Of a DNA stretch of 6,992 bases, positions 1 to 5,604 are shown piece after piece (positions within the stretch are counted from its first letter, which is position 1; each line of letters opens with the position of its first letter). The position numbers and the translations under genes were made by a program. The notes beneath the pieces were generated by a model. That model searched no databases. It had not been told where the DNA came from and was given only the letters and a program-made list of their open reading frames with translations. Source of the DNA: an uncultured Polyangiaceae bacterium (GTDB lineage Bacteria > Myxococcota_A > Polyangia > Polyangiales > Houyiibacteriaceae); the NCBI GenBank assembly GCA_947258625.1, contig CAMYJN010000120.1, positions 1 through 6,992 of the forward strand, read 5' to 3'.

Positions 1-722
1 GCCTTGGTCAGAGCCCAGGCAAGGCTTCCAATGCCTCCATGCACGTGGCCGGTGCCGCGGAAGAAGTAGTCCACCGCGGCCATCGCAAACGGCGCTTCGG
101 CCTCGGTCGAGCTGGTCTGCACGGTGATTTGGCTGACCGCGTCGAGGTAGATCCGAAGCGGCTCCCAGTCGGCCAAACCGTGACTCGACACGACGTCGGA
201 AAGCGGTCGGCCCATCCACCGAACGACAGGCGCGTACGCAAACGACCGACCTAGATGGCGTAAGACGGCGCTGCCGCTCAGCGGCGGAAGGAGGGTCGGG
301 TCTTCGAACAGCTTCCACAGTGCGTTGGCGACACTGCGCTGCGTAGCAAAGAAGGCGCGCAAGGCGTTCGGATGGGCGCCCGGAAGCTCCGCGAACCGGC
401 GAACAAACGAGTCGGGGTCCGGGGGGATCGCGAGCGACCACTGCCGGGTTCGAAGCTCGACGAGCGGATCGAGCGGGTCGAACCGAACGCCCAAGTCCCA
501 CTTGTCGTTCCAGTTCGAGAAAAGCTGCCCGTCGCCGAGCCCGGAGAACAGCGTGGCGCCTGCTTCAAACTGGTAGCCGCTCCGCGTGAAGGTGCTCGCG
601 CAGCCTCCCGGGTAGCGAAGTGTTTCACAAAGCACGACGTCGGCGCCGAGCTCGGCTAGCCGCAGCGCGGACGCGAGGCCTCCGAAGCCAGCGCCAATCA
701 CGACGACGTCGGGCGTTTCCAT
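1..722 (-). CDS. FAD-dependent oxidoreductase, carotenoid isomerase/desaturase-like (partial, 3' end beyond window)
   Basis: The N-terminal 240 residues of a flavin-dependent amine-oxidase/phytoene-desaturase superfamily protein; the C-terminal half lies outside the window. It begins METPDVVVIGAGFGGLASAL, a Rossmann beta-alpha-beta fold with the dinucleotide-binding GxGxxG (G10-A-G-F-G-G15) and an acidic residue (E33) closing the second strand, as expected for binding the FAD ribose. A second FAD-contacting segment, YPGGCASTF near residues 37-45 followed by GYQFEAGAT near 49-57, is the pattern typical of CrtISO, CrtD and related carotenoid isomerases or desaturases. Family members are usually about 500 residues, so about half is present. 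The ATG at 722 is chosen because the Rossmann strand starts four residues later; no strong Shine-Dalgarno precedes it. The exact substrate cannot be told from this half, and a carotenoid role is inference from family resemblance. It is divergent from the beta-barrel gene at 793. Confidence 0.85.
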   Translation of the reverse strand, partial: METPDVVVIGAGFGGLASALRLAELGADVVLCETLRYPGGCASTFTRSGYQFEAGATLFSGLGDGQLFSNWNDKWDLGVRFDPLDPLVELRTRQWSLAIPPDPDSFVRRFAELPGAHPNALRAFFATQRSVANALWKLFEDPTLLPPLSGSAVLRHLGRSFAYAPVVRWMGRPLSDVVSSHGLADWEPLRIYLDAVSQITVQTSSTEAEAPFAMAAVDYFFRGTGHVHGGIGSLAWALTK

Positions 723-792
723 CCGGACCGCTCTAAGGCCGAACACGAGAAACGGCAGGGCCCTTTCACAGATGTGCTAGCGTGACGCGCGA
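723..792. promoter_or_regulatory. Divergent intergenic region between oxidoreductase and beta-barrel gene
   Basis: This 70 bp gap must hold the 5' regions of two divergently read genes. I see no convincing -35/-10 pair on either strand. Small palindromes (GGGCCC near 759, GCTAGC near 776) are present but are unremarkable in such GC-rich DNA. Its assignment as a shared promoter region rests on gene arrangement alone. Confidence 0.35.
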
Positions 793-1728
793 ATGGACGG
801 AAAACGACCCGCTCGCGGAGGCTGGCTCGCCGCGGCCATCCTTTTCTCCCTCCTGTCGGGGCCCGCACGCGCCCAGGACAGCGAGAACGACGCGTCGATC
901 TACGACCGGCCGCCCGTGGACGAAAGCCACATCGCGTCGAAATACAAGGCGACCCTCGAAAAGCCGCCCAACGTCGAGTGGTTCCTCGGCGCCGAGCTCG
1001 GGTTTTTGGCCGTGGCCAGCCACATCGTGCAGCTCGGCAACGACGGCACGCGGTTCAACTATCGCGATGACGGCGGCCAGGACGTGCTCTTTCCTTTCTT
1101 CCGGCTCAGCACCGAGCTCAAGTTCAAGGGCCGGCACTCGATTGTGTTCCTGTACCAGCCGTTGAAACTGACTGGGGAAACGGTGCTGAGTCAGGAGACG
1201 ACCTTCGATGAGGTGGTGTTTCCGGCGGGAACGCCTCTGAACTCGACCTACAGTTTCCCGTTTTGGCGAATCAGCTACCTGTACGACTTCCTTCGGCGGT
1301 CCGGTGACGAGGTTTCGATCGGCGTTTCGCTCCAAATCAGAAACTCCACGATCACGTTCACCTCGGCGGATGGCACGCAGCGCGCCGATCGCCGCAACAT
1401 CGGGCCGGTGCCCGCGCTCAAATTCCGAGGCCGCTGGGCCTTTGACAGCGGGGTCTGGTGGGGGACCGAAATCGACGGGATCTACGCGCCGATCAGCGGG
1501 ATCAACGGCAGCAGCAACGAAATCACAGGCGCCTTGCTCGATGCGAGTCTTCGGGTGGGCTACGACTTCAACGACCGCGTCGCGGTCTTTTTCAACGCGC
1601 GCTACTTGGGCGGAGGCGCCGTCGGAACGGACAGCAACCCGGACCCAGGGAGCGACGGCTACACCAAGAACTGGCTCAACTTCATCACGTTCAGCATCGG
1701 CGTCGAGTTCCGCGCCCTCCAGCGCTAG
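793..1728 (+). CDS. Secreted outer-membrane beta-barrel protein, unnamed
   Basis: A 311-residue protein with a clear Sec signal peptide: basic start MDGKRPARGG, hydrophobic core WLAAAILFSLLSG, and a signal peptidase I-type site after ARA at residue 27. The mature part lacks transmembrane helices. It is made of alternating amphipathic strands rich in aromatic residues, for example the runs around SIVFLYQPL, FWRISYLYDF and VAVFFNARYL. It ends in an aromatic strand, FITFSIGVEF, close to the C-terminus, as is usual for barrels inserted by the BAM machinery. This suggests an outer-membrane barrel of roughly 10 to 14 strands. I recognise no named family and assign no substrate. The ATG at 793 is the first possible ATG in frame, because an in-frame TAG lies at 778-780; no clear Shine-Dalgarno is visible. 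Its TAG stop overlaps the stop of the convergent membrane protein gene within the palindrome CTAG. Confidence 0.8.
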   Translation: MDGKRPARGGWLAAAILFSLLSGPARAQDSENDASIYDRPPVDESHIASKYKATLEKPPNVEWFLGAELGFLAVASHIVQLGNDGTRFNYRDDGGQDVLFPFFRLSTELKFKGRHSIVFLYQPLKLTGETVLSQETTFDEVVFPAGTPLNSTYSFPFWRISYLYDFLRRSGDEVSIGVSLQIRNSTITFTSADGTQRADRRNIGPVPALKFRGRWAFDSGVWWGTEIDGIYAPISGINGSSNEITGALLDASLRVGYDFNDRVAVFFNARYLGGGAVGTDSNPDPGSDGYTKNWLNFITFSIGVEFRALQR

Positions 1729-2174
1729 ACACCCAGGCTCGTGCCTGCATCGAGCGTCCTGTGCAGCCAATAGGTCACGAGTCCGGCTCTCGCCGACCAG
1801 GCCATCGTCCTGAGCCAGTTCGTTCGGACGAGCATCCGCCAGGTTCCCTCGTCGAACCCAGAGCCTAGCCGGCTGTGCGCGGGTACCTGCAGCAGAAAAG
1901 TCGACGCCCAGATGAACGCGATCAAGCCGATTCCCAGCCAGATTTGCCAAGGTGTCTGGACCCGCAGCGGCGCCCAAAGAAACGCAACGCCGGAAATCGC
2001 TTCGGCGATCATCAACGGTGCGACGATGATCGAAATCGAGCTGGAGTGATGGGCGTGAAAAACCGGAAACGACGCGGAGTCGACGTTGGCGAACGAAGGG
2101 TACTGCACCAGCTGCACGAACCAGATGATGCCCGTCATCGCCCAGGTGGTCGCGACTTGGATGAGAAGCGTCAC
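1725..2174 (-). CDS. Small four-helix integral membrane protein, unnamed
   Basis: A 149-residue inner-membrane protein if translated from the GTG at 2174. Four hydrophobic segments are visible: about residues 2-24 (including TGIIWFVQLVQYP), 45-69, 76-96 and a weaker one at 123-138. Conserved-looking features are WFVQLVQYPSF at the end of helix 1, a His-rich FHAHH near 39-43, and the stretch QVPAHSRLGSGFD then LVRTNWLRTMAWSAR near 96-129. I recall this pattern from a widespread uncharacterised membrane protein family, but its function is unknown to me. The start is uncertain. The frame is open up to an ATG at 2294, but that start would overlap the regulator gene by 77 bp and add a non-hydrophobic leader; the ATG at 2138 would cut helix 1. 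The gene follows the winged-helix regulator with a gap of about 43 bp, so the two are probably co-transcribed. Its TAG overlaps the convergent gene's TAG. Confidence 0.7.
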   Translation of the reverse strand: MTLLIQVATTWAMTGIIWFVQLVQYPSFANVDSASFPVFHAHHSSSISIIVAPLMIAEAISGVAFLWAPLRVQTPWQIWLGIGLIAFIWASTFLLQVPAHSRLGSGFDEGTWRMLVRTNWLRTMAWSARAGLVTYWLHRTLDAGTSLGV

Positions 2175-2217
2175 GCAGCGCCCAGCGTAAGCGGCGATAA
2201 AAACTCGCTCAAGCCCC

Positions 2218-2517
2218 TCACGACCGGACCACCCGCAAGAGCTCGCCCACGGAGTGCTGGGCTTCGATCGGGTGGCGCAGGGGCACGCCCTCATTGACTT
2301 CGTAGTGGGTTCGGCGTCCTTGTCGGGTTCGAACGATGACGCTGGCCTCCTCCAGCTCTCTCAGGATGCGCTGCACAGCCCGTTCGGTGACCCCCACCGC
2401 CTGCGCGATTTCACGAACGCGAACGTTCGGGTCCCGGACGATGCAGACCAGCACATGCCCGTGATTACTAATAAAAGTCCATGCCGTGGAAGCGTCTGGG
2501 GTCCGGTTGGTATTCAT
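2218..2517 (-). CDS. Winged helix-turn-helix transcriptional regulator, MarR/ArsR-like fold
   Basis: A 99-residue, single-domain DNA-binding protein. The core reads VREIAQAVGVTERAVQRILR (about residues 34-53), a helix-turn-helix whose recognition helix is TERAVQRILRELEEA. It is followed by a beta-wing with a basic tip, VRTRQGRRTHYEV, at about 62-74. The N-terminal segment WTFISNHGHVLVCI and the C-terminal HPIEAQHSVGELL match, from memory, a common family of small proteobacterial wHTH regulators with no ligand domain. No Cys-based metal site is obvious (a single Cys at 25). It should bind DNA as a dimer. The ATG at 2517 has no good Shine-Dalgarno. The gene is divergent from the export operon at 2588, and a perfect inverted repeat lies in the gap between them, so regulation of both itself and the operon is the simplest inference. 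The downstream membrane protein gene is probably in the same transcript. Confidence 0.85.
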   Translation of the reverse strand: MNTNRTPDASTAWTFISNHGHVLVCIVRDPNVRVREIAQAVGVTERAVQRILRELEEASVIVRTRQGRRTHYEVNEGVPLRHPIEAQHSVGELLRVVRS

Positions 2518-2528
2518 ATGATTTCTTT

Positions 2529-2557
2529 TACATAAAACACAATACAGGCATTGACAA
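2529..2557 (-). promoter_or_regulatory. Candidate promoter for the regulator gene
   Basis: Read on the minus strand, TTGTCA (2557-2552) differs from the consensus -35 at one base. After exactly 17 bp comes TATGTA (2534-2529), a weak -10 matching at its first three bases. The implied transcription start would be only a few bases before the ATG at 2517, giving a nearly leaderless message, which fits the missing Shine-Dalgarno. The -35 sits inside the inverted repeat, so an occupied operator should block it. Confidence 0.4.
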
Positions 2558-2566
2558 GCCTGTATT
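2541..2566. promoter_or_regulatory. Candidate operator: perfect 9+9 bp inverted repeat
   Basis: The left arm AATACAGGC (2541-2549) and the right arm GCCTGTATT (2558-2566) are exact reverse complements around an 8 bp spacer, ATTGACAA. The dyad extends imperfectly outward to the CAT at 2531-2533 and the ATG at 2574-2576, with 15 of 19 positions matching per arm. It lies midway between the divergent regulator and exporter genes. This is where a dimeric winged-helix repressor would be expected to bind, and the spacer holds the -35 candidates for both directions. Binding by the adjacent regulator is inferred. Confidence 0.75.
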
Positions 2567-2579
2567 TTATATCATGTTT
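2551..2579 (+). promoter_or_regulatory. Candidate promoter for the export operon
   Basis: A perfect consensus -35, TTGACA, lies at 2551-2556 in the centre of the inverted repeat. No good -10 is found at the standard 16-18 bp distance; the bases around 2573-2579 (CATGTTT) match poorly. A better -10-like string, TATATC at 2568-2573, is only 11 bp away, too close for a standard sigma-70 pair. The promoter may need an activator, use another sigma factor, or be weak. Strand assignment rests on the consensus -35 and the gene at 2588. Confidence 0.35.
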
Positions 2580-2587
2580 CGTAAATC

Positions 2588-4270
2588 ATGAATGAAAGGC
2601 CTGCAGCCACCGCGCTCTCGCGTCCGTCGCCGCTTCGCCGTGCCCGTCAGCTCCTCGCGCTCGACCGGCAGGATATCGGGGTCATCGTTGTCTACGGCGT
2701 GGCGCTGGGGCTCCTGTCGCTTGCGGTGCCGGTTGCGGTTCAGTCGCTCGTCAATACCGTCGCCTTCGGGTCCTTGATTCAACCCCTCGTCGTCTTGACG
2801 GTCCTGTTGGCGGTCGCGCTCACCGGCGCGGCCATCCTTCGCGCGCTCCAAGTGCGCGTGGCCGAGATGCTGCAGCGCAGGCTGTTTGTCCGCATCGTGA
2901 CCGAGATCGGCGCTCGTCTGCCGCGCGTGAGCGGCACGGCGCTTCGGGATGCCAATGGGCCGGAGCTACTGAACCGGTTCTTCGACGTGTTCACGATCCA
3001 AAAGAGCGTGGCCTCGTTGCTCCTCGGCGGCGTCGACGCCGTCTTGATCGCGCTGGTCGGCTTGATCGTCCTGGCGTTCTACCACCCGGCGCTGCTCGCG
3101 TTCGACCTGGTGCTCATTGTCGGAGCCGTGCTCGTCTTGATTCCGCTCGGGCGTGGAGGCACAGGCACGAGCGTTGCCGAGTCCAAAGCCAAGTATGCTG
3201 TGGCCGGATGGCTCGAGGAGATGGCGCGGCATCCGCTGTCGTTCAAGCTCGCTGGCGGCGAGGAGCTTGCGCAGACGCAAGTCGAGACGCTGGCAAAATC
3301 GTATCTCGACAAGCGTGATCGACACTTCCGAGTCGTTTTTCGGCAGCTGGTGGGCGCATTCACAATCGAAGTCGTGGCGAGCGTGGCCTTGCTCGCGGTG
3401 GGCGGTTTGCTCGTGATCGAGCGTCAGCTTTCCATCGGTCAACTCGTCGCCGCCGAGCTCATCGTGACCGCAGTCGTCGCCTCGATTGCGAAGCTTGGCG
3501 GTAAGGTGGAGATCTTTTACGACCTGGTGGCCGCCGTCGACAAGCTCGGCGAGATCCTCGACCTGCCCTTGGAGCGCCCCGATGGCGAGCTCTTGCCGCC
3601 CGGTGGTGGAGCGAGGCTTGGGCTCGTGCTCGACAAAGTGGAGGTCGATCGAGAGGCGGGTGTCGAGCCGCTCCGAGTCTCCTTCAAGGTCGAGCCCGGT
3701 GAGCGCCTTGCAATCGCCGGGATGGAGCGGGATACGACTCCGACGATCGACGCGATCTTTGGACTGCGTGTTCCGTCCGCAGGCGTGATCGAAATGGACG
3801 GGCACGACGTCCGCGACCTCGCCTTGCGCGAGCTGCGCAGCCGCGTCGCGCTCGTCCGCGGCACAGAGATTTTTCCCGGCTGCATCTTAGACAATCTTCG
3901 CGCCGCAAACGCGGACCTGACTGCGGAGCAGGCATGGGAAGCCTTGGGCCAGGTCGGCCTGGCCGAGGCAGTGAAGTCTCTTCCAAGGGGGCTGCAAACG
4001 CCAATTCTCAGAGACGGAGCGCCGCTGTCTCGGACCCAGGGGATTGCGCTCACGATTGCAAGAGCGTTGGCTGGAAAGCCCTCCCTATTGATCCTCGATC
4101 GAACCTTGGATCGGATCGACCCCGACGCTGGGATCCGTATCGCCGATCGCTTGTCGGCGAATCGCGATAGTTCGCTGCTGATCGTTGCGGCAGACGCCGC
4201 GGTCCAAGGACGAATGGATCGACACCTTCACATTTCCGACACGGTCAGGCGCGAAGGAGAGGCAGCATGA
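2588..4270 (+). CDS. ABC-exporter-like protein with a degenerate, probably inactive ATPase domain
   Basis: A 560-residue fusion of a membrane domain and an ABC ATPase-like domain, the layout of type I secretion and peptide exporters without an N-terminal peptidase. Hydrophobic segments at about 29-55, 65-88, 143-187 (two helices) and 255-300 (two helices) give six transmembrane helices. The C-terminal domain from about 343 has the ABC fold order, but the key residues are replaced. The Walker A region (378-386) reads GMERDTTPT, with Thr384 where the Lys belongs. The Q-loop region reads VALVRGTEIF, with Gly425 for Gln. The signature is LSRTQ (480-484). Walker B is LLILDR, with Arg505 for the catalytic Glu but Asp504 kept. 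The H-switch region reads IVAADAA, with Ala535 for His. No frameshift restores them, and the frame is otherwise intact. It heads an operon with adaptor and channel genes; its TGA overlaps the next ATG. The first in-frame ATG (2588) follows an in-frame TAA at 2582-2584; no Shine-Dalgarno is seen. Confidence 0.9.
   Translation: MNERPAATALSRPSPLRRARQLLALDRQDIGVIVVYGVALGLLSLAVPVAVQSLVNTVAFGSLIQPLVVLTVLLAVALTGAAILRALQVRVAEMLQRRLFVRIVTEIGARLPRVSGTALRDANGPELLNRFFDVFTIQKSVASLLLGGVDAVLIALVGLIVLAFYHPALLAFDLVLIVGAVLVLIPLGRGGTGTSVAESKAKYAVAGWLEEMARHPLSFKLAGGEELAQTQVETLAKSYLDKRDRHFRVVFRQLVGAFTIEVVASVALLAVGGLLVIERQLSIGQLVAAELIVTAVVASIAKLGGKVEIFYDLVAAVDKLGEILDLPLERPDGELLPPGGGARLGLVLDKVEVDREAGVEPLRVSFKVEPGERLAIAGMERDTTPTIDAIFGLRVPSAGVIEMDGHDVRDLALRELRSRVALVRGTEIFPGCILDNLRAANADLTAEQAWEALGQVGLAEAVKSLPRGLQTPILRDGAPLSRTQGIALTIARALAGKPSLLILDRTLDRIDPDAGIRIADRLSANRDSSLLIVAADAAVQGRMDRHLHISDTVRREGEAA
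4254..4259 (+). promoter_or_regulatory. Strong ribosome binding site of the HlyD-type adaptor gene
   Basis: AAGGAG, continuing as AGG, ends 7 nt before the ATG at 4267. It lies inside the last codons of the ABC gene and fixes the adaptor start at the ATGA overlap. Confidence 0.8.
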
Positions 4271-5604
4271 AAGAGACATCGGTCAACGCCGAGCACTGGT
4301 CTGGCTTCGAGCGGGACACGCTTCCGGAGACCCTGGGTGTGCCCGCGCCACGGCGAACGATTGTGGTCGCCCGAATCTTGGTTGCCGTCTTTCTCACGTT
4401 TTCCCTCGCCGCGCTTCTCGCTCCCTGGACGCAGAACATCCGTGGAAGCGGGCGCGTGTTCGCCTACGCACCCGATCAACGCCAGCAGCCCATCGAGGCG
4501 ACCATCTCGGGGCGCGTCGAAAAGTGGTTCGTGCAGGAGGGGACGCAGGTCAAAAAGGGTGATCCCATCGTGCAGCTGACCGACAACGACGAATCGATCC
4601 TCGACCGTCTGGGGGCGGAGCGAGCAGCCATCGAAGTCCGACGAATCGCGCAGGCGCAGCGCACCGAGACGCTGAGCAACCGAATCGAATCCGTGCGTCG
4701 CTCGCAGCGCGCGGAGATCGCCGCAACCGAGGCGAACATTCAGATTGCACAGCGCGGCGTCGAGGCAGCCCAGCAAGATGTTGGGGCAGCGACAGCGGAG
4801 CTCGAAACCAACGAGCTCAACCTGCGCCGTCAGCGCGACTTGCTCGACGATGGTCTCGTGTCTCAACGAGAGCTCGAGCTTGCAGAGCTCGCGGCGCGCC
4901 AGAGCAGGGCCAAAGTTGCATCCGCCAATGCAAGGCTATCGGCATCGCGCAACAAGCTCTCGCAGAGCCGGGCAGCGCTCCGGCGGGTCATCGCGTCGAC
5001 CGAGGCGGAGATCGAAAATGCCGAAGCGGGTTGGCGAAGCGCGGAGACCGAGGTCGCATCGACCAATGCAGCACTTGCACGCCTCGACGTGGGCATTTCG
5101 CGCCAGCAGGCCCAAACGATCAAAGCGCCGACCGACGGGACGATCCTTCGTGTCGTCGGTCGGCTCGGCGGAGAGCAGGTCAGCCGAGGAGAGGTGCTCG
5201 CCGTGCTCGTGCCCCAGACCGAAGATCGCGCGGTCGAGCTCCATGTCGACGGCAACGATGCCGCCCTCATCAAGGCCGGCAGCCCCGTTCGGCTTCAGTT
5301 CGAAGGCTGGCCCGCGGTCCAGTTCTCCGGCTGGCCTTCGGTCGCCGTCGGAACGTTTGGCGGCCGGGTCGCCTTTGTGGATGCCAGCGACGATGGAAGA
5401 GGAGACTTCCGCATCGTCGTCGTTCCGGACGCGGACGACAGTCCCTGGCCCGCGGCCAGCTATTTGCGGCAGGGCGTGCTCGCCAAGGGTTGGGTCTTGC
5501 TCAATCGGGTCTCCCTCGGGTTCGAGGTGTGGCGGCAGTTCAATGGTTTCCCGCCAACGACCGATCCACCGCCCATGGCGAAGAGCGGCAAGGAGTCTAA
5601 ATGA
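4267..5604 (+). CDS. HlyD-family periplasmic adaptor subunit (membrane fusion protein)
   Basis: A 445-residue adaptor that would bridge the inner-membrane component and the TolC-type channel. A short cytosolic N-terminus of about 30 residues precedes one membrane anchor (about 31-54, including VVARILVAVFLTF). Next comes the first half of a biotinyl-lipoyl-like domain, ATISGRVEKWFVQEGTQVKKGD (about 78-99), then a long alpha-helical coiled-coil hairpin from about 108 to 283, rich in Ala, Glu, Gln and Arg. The second lipoyl half, IKAPTDGTILRV (285-296), and a beta-barrel/membrane-proximal region to about 415 follow. The C-terminus is proline-rich (FPPTTDPPP near 428-436) and charged. Order and length are normal for the family, so nothing suggests loss of function. 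The start overlaps the ABC stop (ATGA), indicating translational coupling. The stop overlaps the start of the TolC-family gene in the same way. Confidence 0.93.
   Translation: MKETSVNAEHWSGFERDTLPETLGVPAPRRTIVVARILVAVFLTFSLAALLAPWTQNIRGSGRVFAYAPDQRQQPIEATISGRVEKWFVQEGTQVKKGDPIVQLTDNDESILDRLGAERAAIEVRRIAQAQRTETLSNRIESVRRSQRAEIAATEANIQIAQRGVEAAQQDVGAATAELETNELNLRRQRDLLDDGLVSQRELELAELAARQSRAKVASANARLSASRNKLSQSRAALRRVIASTEAEIENAEAGWRSAETEVASTNAALARLDVGISRQQAQTIKAPTDGTILRVVGRLGGEQVSRGEVLAVLVPQTEDRAVELHVDGNDAALIKAGSPVRLQFEGWPAVQFSGWPSVAVGTFGGRVAFVDASDDGRGDFRIVVVPDADDSPWPAASYLRQGVLAKGWVLLNRVSLGFEVWRQFNGFPPTTDPPPMAKSGKESK
5590..5595 (+). promoter_or_regulatory. Strong ribosome binding site of the TolC-family gene
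   Basis: AAGGAG ends 5 nt before the ATG at 5601, inside the adaptor's final codons. It supports the ATGA-overlap start of the channel gene. Confidence 0.8.

Noticed and set aside
1734..1747. CAGGC-TCGT-GCCTG hairpin as an intrinsic terminator for the beta-barrel gene
   Set aside because: The stem is only 5 bp, no T run follows on either strand, and it lies within the coding end of the membrane protein gene.
766..1977. Long minus-strand open frame (403 codons) antisense to the beta-barrel gene
   Set aside because: Its translation is rich in Arg, Glu, Val and Ala with no domain or hydrophobic pattern, and it spans two better-supported genes. It is a typical shadow frame in GC-rich DNA.
2175..2294. 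Longer version of the membrane protein starting at the ATG at 2294
   Set aside because: It would overlap the regulator gene by 77 bp and add a polar, Cys/Pro/Ser-rich leader typical of an out-of-frame reading of that gene. The hydrophobic domain begins at about the GTG at 2174.
3701..3760. Possible frameshift hiding a normal Walker A in the ABC gene
   Set aside because: The other plus-strand frames over this region give no GxxGxGKS/T-like string. The framework residues before (GERLAIAG) and after (IDAIFGL) stay in the same frame, so the motif is substituted, not shifted.
2966..3805. Minus-strand open frame (279 codons) inside the ABC gene
   Set aside because: The product is low-complexity, rich in His, Asp, Gln and Arg, and lies opposite a well-supported membrane domain. 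No promoter or ribosome site supports it.
4228..4866. Minus-strand open frame (212 codons) opposite the start of the adaptor gene
   Set aside because: It has no recognisable motif, and the plus-strand adaptor with lipoyl and coiled-coil features explains the region fully.
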